A stretch of DNA of 64,000 nt, taken from assembly GCA_009840635.1 (NCBI GenBank), contig VXNL01000001.1:28500-92499 (forward strand). Reading direction: 5' to 3'. Source of the DNA: Acidobacteriota bacterium. GTDB taxonomy: Bacteria > Acidobacteriota > Vicinamibacteria > Marinacidobacterales > Marinacidobacteraceae. This document shows positions 28,568 to 36,882 of this stretch, piece after piece; the first letter of the stretch is position 1, and each line of letters opens with the position of its first letter. The notes beneath the pieces were generated by a model. The model was not told the DNA's origin, ran no database searches, and was given only the letters and a program-made list of their open reading frames with translations. Made by a program: the position numbers and the translations under genes.

Positions 28568-28931
28568 ATCCACGCCTCCGGTTGCGCTACCCGGATAGGG
28601 TCGTCATGCTCGCTATGCACAGGGGCGGGTGGATCGAACTGCCGCCCCCCAGGGGCCTCAGAGCTGGCCCAAACCGATCGTCTTCGGACCCCTCACCGAA
28701 CCGCCACTGCTGCCGCCTCCCAACACCCACGACCGAACGGTTACCCGCTTACCGCTTACCCAGAAATGCCCCAGCGTTCCCGTTCCGGCGTCGAACTCAC
28801 AGACGTGGTAAGCAGAGTGATAGCCGGATATGCCGACGCGTGTAACTGTGTTTGGGATCAACGACTTACAAAGATGCCAAGTGGACCTGCGAGCCGCTGT
28901 GCCGGCTGAAGCCGGCGTTCCAAGCCGGCGG
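28568..28931. other. Intergenic, no gene recognised
   Basis: Nothing coding is evident between the accessory pair and the outer-membrane protein gene. The sequence carries GGTTACCCGCTTACCGCTTACCC-type direct GCTTACC repeats near 28740-28760, and one copy of the dispersed palindrome (28899-28929) at its right end. Confidence 0.4.
28899..28929 (+). repeat. Dispersed palindromic repeat
   Basis: GTGCCGGCTGAAGCCGGCG, followed by TTCCAAGCCGGC. This is the family core, at the 3' end of the outer-membrane protein gene on the opposite strand; it may act as its terminator. Confidence 0.65.
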
Positions 28932-30296
28932 TCAGAAACGCCGGCGCCGGAAGCGGTTGTTCACCACGTTGTTGAAGATGGACCCGAACCGGAACTGGAA
29001 CCCCACCTCCATCCGGTAGTCGAAGTCGGTCGCGCGCTGCTGGAGCTGCAGCAGGGCCTCCTCGTCGGTGGCCTCCTCGGCGGCGAGGTAGATCTGGTCG
29101 TTCACCTGGGAGACGTTGCCGCGGAACTCGAGCTCGAGGCCCCGGAAGACCCGGAAGGAGAGGTTCCCGCCCAGGGACACCAGGCGCTGTTCGAAGTCGT
29201 GCAGGAAGTGGGAACCCCGCAGGTTGATCGAAGCGTTCCCCCAGGGCTGGCGCTGGCCGAAGCGGACGTTCATCGCCTGTTCCCAGCGTGTCTCTTCGGT
29301 CTCTCCGTAGATCGTGGACTCCGCGTAGTCGCGGTAGGCCGGGCCGATCGTGTAGTAGAAGGTGAGGCTGCGGCGGGTCGCCTCGTCGTAGGGGAAGACG
29401 CTGTACTCCAGCGCCGGCGAGAGTTCGACACGGAGGTCCTGGTTGTAGGTCAGGTTGCGGCTGGTGTTCGTGTCCATCCCGACCGACCAGTGCTCGAGGA
29501 GCGCGTACACGACCTGGGTGTCGAAGCTCCAGTTGGTGCGGGTGTCTTCGAAGGTTCCGTCGGAAAGCTCGATCGAGAGCCGGTCGTTCTCGATGTCTCC
29601 CGAGAACCGGACGCGCCAGTCGGGGGTGACCCGCGAAGCGGAAAAACCCCCCTCCAGGCTGGTACGCCGCTCGGAGGTCTCGCCTTCGATCCCCACCTCG
29701 CCGTCGACGCGGAACACCCAGAGGTTCCAGGGATCCTCCACCTCGTCCCGGGCGACCACCCCGCGGGCCACTGCCGCCTCCTCCCGGTCCGTCGGGCTGA
29801 TCGCGACGAGACCCCGGTATCCGGCCTCGTCCGCGAACGTGGCGAGCCCGAGGCCCATGGTGTGGACGATCCCGTCCAGGGTCTCGCGGTCGGTGTCGGT
29901 CGGCAGCGACCGGTAGCGGTGCTCGCCGTCGTAGCTCGCCTGTTCACCGGTGCCGATGAAATGGAGGAGGTACTCCCGTCCTCCAGCGCCGGTCGTCTGG
30001 CTGGTCATGATGAGGTGGACGTTCGAGTCCTCCTTGTCGTTGACCCAGTTCACCCAGTTGATCTCGGTCCGGTAGTAGCGGGAGTCGCACCGCGGTCCGG
30101 AGCAGTCGAAGAACACGTTGGGCCGCCCGTTCCCGTTCTGGGCGAGGGCGGGGGCCGCCAGGCCGCCGATCACGGCGGTCACAAGGGCGGCCAACGCGAA
30201 CGCTCCGCCGCGTCTGCCCAAGCGCCGCCCGGGGCGGCGGCGAAGGTCGGGTTCGGTCACACCCTCCCTTGGGAGGCGGCTCGTGCGACTACCCAT
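28932..30296 (-). CDS. Outer-membrane beta-barrel protein
   Basis: A 454-residue protein. The N-terminus is an extended signal peptide whose hydrophobic core is 'AFALAALVTAVIGGLAAPALA' followed by 'QNGNG'. The rest alternates short hydrophobic and polar strands ending in aromatic residues ('DWRVRFSGDIENDRLSIELS', 'SLTFYYTIGPAYRDYAES'), with the last strand ending 'FRRRRF'; the C-terminal aromatic Phe is the usual signal for outer-membrane insertion. It resembles DUF481-like barrels found in this kind of genome. A disulfide could form in 'FFDCSGPRCDSRYY'. Role unknown, perhaps a porin-like or structural protein. Confidence 0.75.
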   Translation of the reverse strand: MGSRTSRLPREGVTEPDLRRRPGRRLGRRGGAFALAALVTAVIGGLAAPALAQNGNGRPNVFFDCSGPRCDSRYYRTEINWVNWVNDKEDSNVHLIMTSQTTGAGGREYLLHFIGTGEQASYDGEHRYRSLPTDTDRETLDGIVHTMGLGLATFADEAGYRGLVAISPTDREEAAVARGVVARDEVEDPWNLWVFRVDGEVGIEGETSERRTSLEGGFSASRVTPDWRVRFSGDIENDRLSIELSDGTFEDTRTNWSFDTQVVYALLEHWSVGMDTNTSRNLTYNQDLRVELSPALEYSVFPYDEATRRSLTFYYTIGPAYRDYAESTIYGETEETRWEQAMNVRFGQRQPWGNASINLRGSHFLHDFEQRLVSLGGNLSFRVFRGLELEFRGNVSQVNDQIYLAAEEATDEEALLQLQQRATDFDYRMEVGFQFRFGSIFNNVVNNRFRRRRF

Positions 30297-30359
30297 GGTG
30301 TGTCCTGGTCAGCTCTCGGAAGTCAGCGTCCCACCACAACGTAACGGACGCGCCGACCG

Positions 30360-30569
30360 TCAACGTGTGGCTCGCGGGCTCTGTGCCCGCCGCGCCCCGC
30401 TGTGAACTGAGGAACATGAGGGGACCGAACCTCCGGACTCCTTCGCTGCCTCCACCCGCCGTTCGGCGATGAAATCGTCCACTTCGGCCCCAGTCGGGCT
30501 CCCGTATTTCCGGGCGAGAGCCTGGAGCTTGGCCACGGCCGCTTCCAGATCGGATTCCTTGTTCGACAT
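30360..30569 (-). CDS. Small hypothetical protein
   Basis: A 69-residue protein starting at ATG 30567-30569, with AAAGGCGAG upstream as a possible ribosome site. The first 45 residues ('ESDLEAAVAKLQALARKYGS', then 'TGAEVDDFIAERRVEAAKES') look like a genuine small helical protein with an antitoxin-like character. The last 25 residues are low in family signal, so the true end may be altered. A weak palindrome (30622-30648) lies upstream. Confidence 0.4.
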   Translation of the reverse strand: MSNKESDLEAAVAKLQALARKYGSPTGAEVDDFIAERRVEAAKESGGSVPSCSSVHSGARRAQSPRATR

Positions 30570-30621
30570 CCGGCTCGCCTTTGGAGCGGGAAGCCTACAC
30601 GCCGCCCTTCGTTGGTGTGCA

Positions 30622-30648
30622 TTGCCGGCCTGAAGGCCGGCGGTCCCT
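30622..30648. repeat. Dispersed palindromic repeat, diverged
   Basis: TGCCGGCCTGAAGGCCGGCGGTCCC: a member of the family with a changed stem (GGCC instead of GGTC) that still pairs. Confidence 0.55.
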
Positions 30649-30661
30649 GGGTCTTCGATCC

Positions 30662-31387
30662 TCACGCGAGCGGCTGGAAGTCCTCGCCGCTCATGGGTTC
30701 GTGTTTCTGCCAGAAGCACACTGCCTCGACGAGCAAGCGATGACTTGAAGGGCGGGGGACAGGATTGACGCGGACAACCTTTGCGTCGTATCGCGTGGAA
30801 GAGGTCGCGAGCGACACTTCGTGTGCCAGAAACATCGGGACCCAGCCAACAAGCTGCCGTTCCTCGGTGTAGATCGCCACCGTCGGACTGTCCGGTAACT
30901 CCGACACCAAGTGCAGGTTTTCCCCCCGCTTCAACGCTTCAATCCGGCGCTGGGCACCCGAATTCAGGTGACGGGTGCGATGCGCGAAGAAACGGCACCG
31001 AAACGATCCATCATCCCCGCGCGTCAGCTTCGGGAACACGTTCAGTCGGTCGGTGACCCGATAGCCGCCATCCACCCAGAGCGCGTGGATGGGGGTGACC
31101 GACGTTGGCAGATCCATGCTCTCGAGGTAGTCCGGGAGATCCGGCCGACGGCGATTCATCACACGGTTCTGGAAGACGGGAAACAGGTGGCTCGACTCGT
31201 AGCTCCGTCGCAGTTCGCCGAATCCCGGAACCGGCAACAGGATCTGGAGTTCCTCGGCCCGCTGCGAACCCCTCACATGCCGAAACCGGTACCACGGCCG
31301 TTCGAGGTCCAGATCAAGACGGCCGAGCGGCGTCCATTTTCGCCAATCGTTGTGGCTCCGCCCGGCGATGAAGAGCGTTCCGCTCAA
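30662..31387 (-). CDS. HIRAN-domain-like protein
   Basis: A 241-residue protein starting at TTG 31387, 10 bases after the D-aminoacylase stop. The N-terminal part ('LFIAGRSHNDWRKWTPLGRL', 'FRHVRGSQRAEELQILLPVP') is followed by 'NRRRPDLPDYLES', and the C-terminal part has 'TVAIYTEERQLVGWVPMFLA', the typical 'xAVxVxxxxGxxIGYVP' end of HIRAN domains. HIRAN domains bind ssDNA 3' ends in other proteins; here the role is unknown. The gene is probably co-transcribed with the D-aminoacylase. Confidence 0.65.
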   Translation of the reverse strand: MSGTLFIAGRSHNDWRKWTPLGRLDLDLERPWYRFRHVRGSQRAEELQILLPVPGFGELRRSYESSHLFPVFQNRVMNRRRPDLPDYLESMDLPTSVTPIHALWVDGGYRVTDRLNVFPKLTRGDDGSFRCRFFAHRTRHLNSGAQRRIEALKRGENLHLVSELPDSPTVAIYTEERQLVGWVPMFLAHEVSLATSSTRYDAKVVRVNPVPRPSSHRLLVEAVCFWQKHEPMSGEDFQPLA

Positions 31388-31397
31388 CCGCAGTCCC

Positions 31398-33032
31398 TCA
31401 CCGCCCCACGTACCCCGGGCCGCGGAGCACCTGGCCCGGCAGCTCGCCGGTCGGCTCGCCCTCGGCGATGATCGCGACGCCGTTCACGAAGACCCAGGGG
31501 ATTCCCGTCGGATAGCGCTCCGGCTCCTCGAAGGTGGCCTCGTCCTGGACCGTCTCCGGGTCGAAGAGGACCATGTCCGCCTTCATCCCCGGCCGCAGCA
31601 CCCCTCGGTCCGCGAGCCCGAGGCGGTTCGCGGGCGCCGAACTCATCTTGCGGATCGCCTCCTCCAGCGTCAGCAGTCCCTCCTCCCGGACGTACTTCGC
31701 CAGCACCCTCGGATAGGTGCCGAAGGACCGCGGATGCGGCTTCCCCATAGGCGTTCGCATCCCGGCGGCCAGCGCGCTGCCGTCGGAGCCGATGTGAGTG
31801 AAGGGTTGGGCGAGCGCCTGGACCAGGTTCACCTCCTCGTTTCCGAAGGAGATCTGGAACCCCTCGCCTTCCTGCTCGATGAGGAGGTCCAGCAGCCCTT
31901 CCTCGGGCGTGGTTCCCCGGGCTTCCCCGAGGTCCACGATCGAGAGCCCGTCCACCTCGTCCCGGAACGAGCTCACGAACGTCCGTCCCCAGCGGGGCCG
32001 CCGGGCCTCGGACTCCCGGAGCTCGGCGAGCAGCCGCTCCCGTTCGGCGGGGTCGGTCAACCGCCCGAGCATCCGGTCCACACCGCCTTCCTGAGCCCAG
32101 GCCGGCAAGAGCGACCGCAGGTAGGTCCAGCCCGCGATGTAGGGATAGACGTTCCCGGTCACGTCCACGCCCGCCGCCCGGGCCTCGGCGATCATCGCCG
32201 CGTACTCCGGGATCCGGGAGCTCGAGGTGGAGTTCAGGTGGTGGATCTCGACCGCGGTCCCCGCCTCGCGGCCGATCGTGATCCCCTCCGCGAGCCCCTC
32301 GAGGCCGCTGCGCAGGTGGGTCACGTAGATCCCTCCGTAGCCGGCGGCCACCCGGGTGAGCCGGATGAGTTCCTCGGTGCTCATGAAGGCGTTCGGGATG
32401 TAGGCCAGGCCGCTCGCCAGCGCGAACGCCCCCTCCTCCATCGCCTGGGCGACGAGCGCCTCCATGCGCTGGAGTTCCTCCTCGGTGGGGTCGCGTTCCT
32501 CGTACCCGACCACGGAGGCGCGGACCTGTCCCGAGCCCACGTAGGAGACGACGTTCGGGCCCACCCCGGCGAACTCCAGCCGGTCGAGATAGCCCCCGAG
32601 GGTGGTCCAGTCGCGCTCGATGGGCGGCGCCACCATCATCGGGTCGTCCACCGCGGGGCCCATCACCGGCCCCGCCGAGAGATGCTCTCCGAGCACCTCG
32701 GTGGTGACGCCCTGGGCGGTCTTGCTCAGGGCGCGGGGATCGACGATCAGCCCGTACTCCGAGTGGGCGTGCATGTCGATGAACCCGGGGGCGAGCACCA
32801 TCCCGCCGGCGTCGATCTCCCGAAGGGCGTCCGGTTCTTCCGGCCCCACGCTCACGATGGTGTCCCCGGCGACGGCGAGGTTCCCCCGGAACCAGGGGCC
32901 GCCGGTCCCGTCCACGATGCGCGCGCCGCGGATCAGCAGGTCGGCGGGTTGCGGGGCATCGCTGGCGGGCGGGCCGCACGCGGCCAGGGCCACTGCCACG
33001 AGTGCCGCCGCTGTCTTCGGAATGCGTCTCAT
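31398..33032 (-). CDS. N-acyl-D-amino-acid deacylase (D-aminoacylase) family lipoprotein
   Basis: A 544-residue protein starting at ATG 33030-33032 with the lipobox 'VAVALAACG'. It belongs to the amidohydrolase superfamily: the HxH site is 'APGFIDMHAHSEYGL', followed by 'EVLGEHLSAGP', 'YVTHLRSGLEG' and 'VEIHHLN' with the metal and substrate His residues, and near the end the Asp in 'IGSDGSALAAG'. The domain order (beta barrel, TIM barrel, insert, C-terminal 'KADMVLFDPETV') is that of D-aminoacylases, which release D-amino acids from N-acyl forms. Its lipoprotein signal puts it in the periplasm, where it could help degrade peptidoglycan fragments or scavenged peptides. Confidence 0.9.
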   Translation of the reverse strand: MRRIPKTAAALVAVALAACGPPASDAPQPADLLIRGARIVDGTGGPWFRGNLAVAGDTIVSVGPEEPDALREIDAGGMVLAPGFIDMHAHSEYGLIVDPRALSKTAQGVTTEVLGEHLSAGPVMGPAVDDPMMVAPPIERDWTTLGGYLDRLEFAGVGPNVVSYVGSGQVRASVVGYEERDPTEEELQRMEALVAQAMEEGAFALASGLAYIPNAFMSTEELIRLTRVAAGYGGIYVTHLRSGLEGLAEGITIGREAGTAVEIHHLNSTSSSRIPEYAAMIAEARAAGVDVTGNVYPYIAGWTYLRSLLPAWAQEGGVDRMLGRLTDPAERERLLAELRESEARRPRWGRTFVSSFRDEVDGLSIVDLGEARGTTPEEGLLDLLIEQEGEGFQISFGNEEVNLVQALAQPFTHIGSDGSALAAGMRTPMGKPHPRSFGTYPRVLAKYVREEGLLTLEEAIRKMSSAPANRLGLADRGVLRPGMKADMVLFDPETVQDEATFEEPERYPTGIPWVFVNGVAIIAEGEPTGELPGQVLRGPGYVGR

Positions 33033-33087
33033 CTGCCTGCCTCCCGGGGCTTTCGCCGCGCTGGACAGGCTAACAGTGGCGGGGACC

Positions 33088-33204
33088 GCTTGGAACGCCG
33101 GCTTCAGCCGGCACCCCGCCGGAGGCGGGCGGCGGGAAGGATCTCATTCGCCGGTATGACGCGGGGGCTTGTGCGTGCCGGCTGAAGCCGGCGTTCCAAG
33201 CCGG
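33088..33204. repeat. Two dispersed palindromes in inverted orientation
   Basis: At 33088-33114 (minus) GCTTGGAACGCCGGC is followed by TTCAGCCGGCAC. At 33175-33204 (plus) GTGCCGGCTGAAGCCGGCG is followed by TTCCAAGCCGG. The two copies face each other about 60 bp apart and could form one large hairpin. Such pairs are typical of BIME-like arrangements made by REP elements. Confidence 0.7.
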
Positions 33205-33368
33205 TGGCGCCATCTGGGCTCTTGGGCTCCGCGCCGAGGTGGGAGCCGCGATTCTCGCGCGGAGTCACGTCGTGCGCGGTGCGGAGCACCGCACTTTTCC
33301 GTTTCCGTAGCGTTCCGTATGGTGCCATGTCGCCCCACTACTGTGCCCATTCTCAAAGGATTACAGTG

Positions 33369-33385
33369 CTATACTGTCCCCTCCA
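33369..33385 (+). promoter_or_regulatory. Likely extended -10 promoter of integrase 2
   Basis: TGCTATACT (33367-33375) is an extended -10 element, and GCTATACTGTCCCCTCC is shared with the region upstream of integrase 1 (one mismatch). The palindrome found after it in copy 1 is not present here. Confidence 0.4.
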
Positions 33386-33433
33386 GAACCACCCAGACCC
33401 CCGCGTTCCCGCTCATTTCGTGTCTCTCATGTG

Positions 33434-34672
33434 ATGCCCAGTCGAACCCAGAGCGACGCCATCCAGCGTCCCTACCGCCTCTCCACCCGCTTCGTCGAGA
33501 CCATACAGGAACCCGGACGCTACGGCGACGGCCGCGGCTCCGGCGGTTTGTCCCTCCGGGTCAAGCTGACCGCCCGCGGAGAGCTCGCCAAGTCGTGGGG
33601 ACAGCGCATCAGCATCGACGGACGGCCGCGCAACCTCGGACTCGGCTCCTGGCCCCACGTCACCCTCGCCGAGGCGCGCCAGAAGTGCGCCCTCAACCTC
33701 CTGGCGCGACAGCGCGGCGAGCTGGTCACCGGCAAGAGGCGGACGGTCCCCAGCTTCGCCGAAGCCGTGGAGAAGGTCATTGCGGTCCATTCCGCCGGCT
33801 GGAAGGACGGCGGCCGGTCCGAGCAGCTCTGGCGCTCGAGCCTCAGGGACTACGCGATCCCACGGCTCGGCAGGCGTCCGGTGGACCGGATCTGTACCTC
33901 GGACGTGATGGCGGTCCTGCTCCCGATCTGGAACGAGAAGCGGGAAACGGCGAAGCGGGTGCGGCGGCGGATCTCCGCGGTGATGCGCTGGGCGGTGGCC
34001 CAGGGCTACCGGGAGGACAACCCGGCGGGCGACGCCATCGGCGAGGCGCTGCCGTACAACGGCGTCCGGCGTCGGCATCACCCGGCGCTGCCGTATGCCG
34101 AGGTCGCCGCGGCGATCCAGGCGGTCCGGACGTCGGGAGCCTCTCCCGCGCCCGCGCTGGCGTTCGAGTTCCTCGTCCTGACGGCGTGCCGGAGCGGTGA
34201 GGTGCGCGGTGCGGTATGGGAAGAAATGGACCGTTCCGGGCGGGTATGGCGCATTCCGCCTGAGCGGATGAAGGCGGGCCGGGAGCACCGGGTTCCGCTG
34301 TCCGGCAGGGCGCTGGCGGTCCTGGAGGAAGCCCGGGCGCTCGCGGACGGCTCGGGGATGGTGTTCCCCTCGGCTCGCGGCGGGCCGCTCAGCGGGGAGG
34401 CGATCGCGAAGCTGGTGCGGGATCTCGGGATCGGCGCGGTGCCCCACGGGTTCCGTTCGAGCTTCCGGGACTGGGCGGCGGAGTGCTCCGACGCCCCCCG
34501 TGAGGTGTGCGAACTGGCGCTGGCGCACGTGAACACGAACGCCATCGAGGCCGCCTACCGGCGCACCGATCTGTTCGAGCGGCGGCGGGCGCTCATGGAG
34601 CAGTGGGCGGTGTTCCTGGACGGATCCACACGGGGGTACCGGGGCTTCCGGCCCGGCGGCGGGCCGCGGTAG
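33434..34672 (+). CDS. Tyrosine site-specific integrase (P4-like), copy 2
   Basis: A 412-residue protein starting at ATG 33434; a GTG one codon earlier is possible. It has the same domains as copy 1 with all catalytic residues: 'TACRSGEVRG', 'HGFRSSFRDW', 'LALAHVNTN' and 'AAYRRTDLFERRR'. The two integrases differ mainly in the core-binding domain and the C-terminal tail ('STRGYRGFRPGGG' here). Because both lie in the same orientation about 24 kb apart, they could mark the left ends of two separate insertions, or the two ends of a composite element. It appears intact. Confidence 0.95.
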   Translation: MPSRTQSDAIQRPYRLSTRFVETIQEPGRYGDGRGSGGLSLRVKLTARGELAKSWGQRISIDGRPRNLGLGSWPHVTLAEARQKCALNLLARQRGELVTGKRRTVPSFAEAVEKVIAVHSAGWKDGGRSEQLWRSSLRDYAIPRLGRRPVDRICTSDVMAVLLPIWNEKRETAKRVRRRISAVMRWAVAQGYREDNPAGDAIGEALPYNGVRRRHHPALPYAEVAAAIQAVRTSGASPAPALAFEFLVLTACRSGEVRGAVWEEMDRSGRVWRIPPERMKAGREHRVPLSGRALAVLEEARALADGSGMVFPSARGGPLSGEAIAKLVRDLGIGAVPHGFRSSFRDWAAECSDAPREVCELALAHVNTNAIEAAYRRTDLFERRRALMEQWAVFLDGSTRGYRGFRPGGGPR

Positions 34673-34894
34673 GAGGCGATCCAGTTGCTCACCCACTCAG
34701 CTACAGTTCCCGTTGCGCGACCTGTCTTCAGGATCCGCCACTCGGGAGCAGTAGTGAACTACGATCTCGGAAGAGTCCGCCACGAGAGAACCAGTTACTC
34801 CGATTGGTGGCGGGGACAACGATCACATCCCGCTGGTCGAGGATCGGGGCAACATCGGGTGCATATTCCCTCACCGCGATTGTCCGCAGAAGTG

Positions 34895-35944
34895 ATGGGC
34901 ACCGCTCTCTGGGCGTCAATCGCCTGGTTGATCGCCGCGGCGGGCTGCGGCACCGGGAACGACAGAGAGCCTGTAGCGATGCCGACCATGCCGGCGCCGC
35001 CACCTCCGCTGAACGCGCCGGAAGCTCCGACCGGTGTTCGAGTTTCGGACCACGGCCAGAACTTCGTGGTGTGGACTTGGGACCCCGTGGAAGGCGCGAC
35101 GGCCTACGAGGGACATGCCTTCCTCGAAAGTGAGCCTGACGACGTTACCCGCTTCCAAACGCGAGGACTGACTTACCGATATGAAGGTCTTCGCGCCGGA
35201 GAGCTTGCGTCGCTAGCGCTGCGTGCAGTAAGAGAAACCCCGGCTGGTCGAGTCCACGGTCCGTGGGCAGAACGGTCCTCCGTGTACACCCTTCAGCCAA
35301 CCCCCGGCCCACTCGCCGCCTGCGGAGATCAACGGGATCAGGCCTTGGCCTACTCCTTCTCCGGGTTTCCGCTGGTCGTCCAGGAGTGGAAGCCCGGCCG
35401 TCCGATCCGATTCCGGGTGGACGCAGCCGCAATCATCGCGGGCAGCATGCGAATAGGGCAGCCGGAGTTCCTCGAAGACGAGGTCCTACAGCCGCTCCGC
35501 GACATGGCCCGGCGCCTCGAAGAGCGCTTGGGCTATCCGGTCATGGCATCCCCTGATGCGGGTCCGGGCGGCGCGGATCATACGGTCACGGTTCAGTGGC
35601 GAAACGTTGTGTACGGTGCAGGATGGGCTCGCAACTGCCCCGACATCGGTACCCCCTGGAACGCGCAGGCGTCGCCCCCAGCGGTCTTTATGAACCGCCA
35701 CATCTTCGACCCCGATATCGCCTGCCCCTACTTCACCCTCCACCGCGATAACCACACCATCGTTCACGAGCTGGCGCACGTTTTCGGGATGGTTCACTGG
35801 GGAACCTACGTTGGCCCGCATTACCTCGCCATGAGTAAATCGCTTACTCGGATGGTCGATGGTGAGAGCGAAGTGTTTCTGAAGGTCGAGGACCTGGACA
35901 ACCTCGGGTGCGTGTTTCCGCATCCCGACTTTCCGCGGGAGTGA
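34895..35944 (+). CDS. Metzincin-like zinc metalloprotease lipoprotein with FN3-like domain
   Basis: A 349-residue protein starting at ATG 34895. The lipobox is 'SIAWLIAAAGCGTG'. Residues about 40-130 resemble a fibronectin type III fold ('PTGVRVSDHGQNFVVWTWDP', 'TYRYEGLRAGELASLAL'). The C-terminal half holds the zinc site 'TIVHELAHVFGMVHWG', an HExxHxxGxxH metzincin motif, with 'AMSKSLTRMVDGES' downstream in place of the usual Met-turn spacing. It is surface or periplasmic and probably cuts proteins or peptidoglycan-linked peptides. It follows integrase 2 by 220 bases, a typical cargo position. Confidence 0.8.
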   Translation: MGTALWASIAWLIAAAGCGTGNDREPVAMPTMPAPPPPLNAPEAPTGVRVSDHGQNFVVWTWDPVEGATAYEGHAFLESEPDDVTRFQTRGLTYRYEGLRAGELASLALRAVRETPAGRVHGPWAERSSVYTLQPTPGPLAACGDQRDQALAYSFSGFPLVVQEWKPGRPIRFRVDAAAIIAGSMRIGQPEFLEDEVLQPLRDMARRLEERLGYPVMASPDAGPGGADHTVTVQWRNVVYGAGWARNCPDIGTPWNAQASPPAVFMNRHIFDPDIACPYFTLHRDNHTIVHELAHVFGMVHWGTYVGPHYLAMSKSLTRMVDGESEVFLKVEDLDNLGCVFPHPDFPRE

Positions 35945-36158
35945 TACGCGCCGCCTGAACTCGGCCGGGCGACCGTTCCATTGACAGCCTATCCGCCCGA
36001 TAGGCTGTTAACACTCGTCGCCGGACTTGCGGCAATGTCGGGGTCTTAGCAGAGGCACCCGACGTGACCACTGCGGCGCGACAGCGAGCCCGGCTCGCTG
36101 GAGAGCCGGCCCGCCGGACCGTCATTTGACACCTATCCGCCGATAAGTGTCTAACGCT
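35945..36158. repeat. Tandem-like palindromes ahead of R2
   Basis: ACAGCCTATC CGCCC GATAGGCTGT at 35984-36008 is a perfect 10-bp inverted repeat; GACACCTATC CGCC GATAAGTGTC at 36128-36151 is a second with one mismatch. Each is followed by AACxCTCGTCGCCG and a stretch that matches R1/R2. The unit is therefore duplicated about 143 bp apart. They could be integrase or relaxase binding sites. Confidence 0.55.
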
Positions 36159-36436
36159 CGTCGCCGCACTCGCGTCACCGTTCGGGGCCTCCGCGGAGGA
36201 CCCCGATTTGACCACCAGAGCCAGCTGGCCTTCTGCTTCTGGGCCAGCCTACCCAATGTGCGTACACATTGGGCGCTGGCCATACTGCTCTTGCAGCTAG
36301 GCCAGCATACCCAGTGTGTCCACACTGGAGCTGGCGAGGGGAGCTGCGCTCCCCTTCGAACCCCTGCCTCTCGCGCCGCTGCCGGAGCACCGGACGGTCG
36401 GGGGCGGCAGCCCCCGAACCCCCCGCACCGGTGCGC
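36159..36436 (+). repeat. oriT-like hairpin region, copy R2
   Basis: Diverged copy of R1 (11248-11478), with an extra stretch of about 50 bp. Two perfect hairpins are visible: CCCAATGTG CGTA CACATTGGG (36252-36273) and CCAGTGTG TC CACACTGG (36311-36328). Then come CTGGCGAGGGGAG, TTCGAACCCC, TCTCGCGCCGCTGCC and GGGGGC GGCA GCCCCC before CCGGTGCG. After R2 the expected mobC frame is not preserved. Confidence 0.5.
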
Positions 36437-36882
36437 GCTTGGCGCAGCGGCGCACCGCTGTGGTCGCCACCGACGTCACGCTGGCGAACCAGGCCGCCGT
36501 CGGCGCGGCGGAGGCCCTGCGCCGTCCTGACGTTCGCGGAGCGGGGCCTCGGGGAGCGGAGCGGTGCCGACAAGCCGCGGCTCGATACCGACACTCTCTA
36601 GGGGAACGCGCCGCGCCCCCCACCGCCTGGCTGACTTGGAGCAGGACGCCTCCTACAGCCCTTGGAGCACGTTGAAGTCCTTTTCAACGCGCTGGCGGAC
36701 ACGCTCGGACGGGGCGCCGTCGAGCCGTGCCCAGAGGCCCGTCAGCGCCACAACGGCGCGCGCCGCCCGATCCGAGTCGGCCTGCTCGAATCTCCCGAAC
36801 AGCGCCATCAGGATCCCGCCTTGCCGGACCGACGGCTGCGGGTCAACTGGACAGGGCAGAGGCGAGCCCGTAATCTCGCCGC
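36437..36882. other. Decayed region after R2
   Basis: By analogy with R1, a mobC-like gene should follow; only Ala/Arg-rich broken frames are seen. No gene is recognised up to the small lipoprotein at 36883. Confidence 0.4.

Larger units (their letters stand above)
33033..33433. other. Gap between D-aminoacylase and integrase 2
   Basis: The gap holds two head-to-head copies of the dispersed palindrome (33088-33114 and 33175-33204), a GTGCGGAGCACCGCA hairpin near 33279, and the upstream region of integrase 2 with the shared GCTATACTGTCCCCTCC block. No gene is recognised. Confidence 0.55.
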
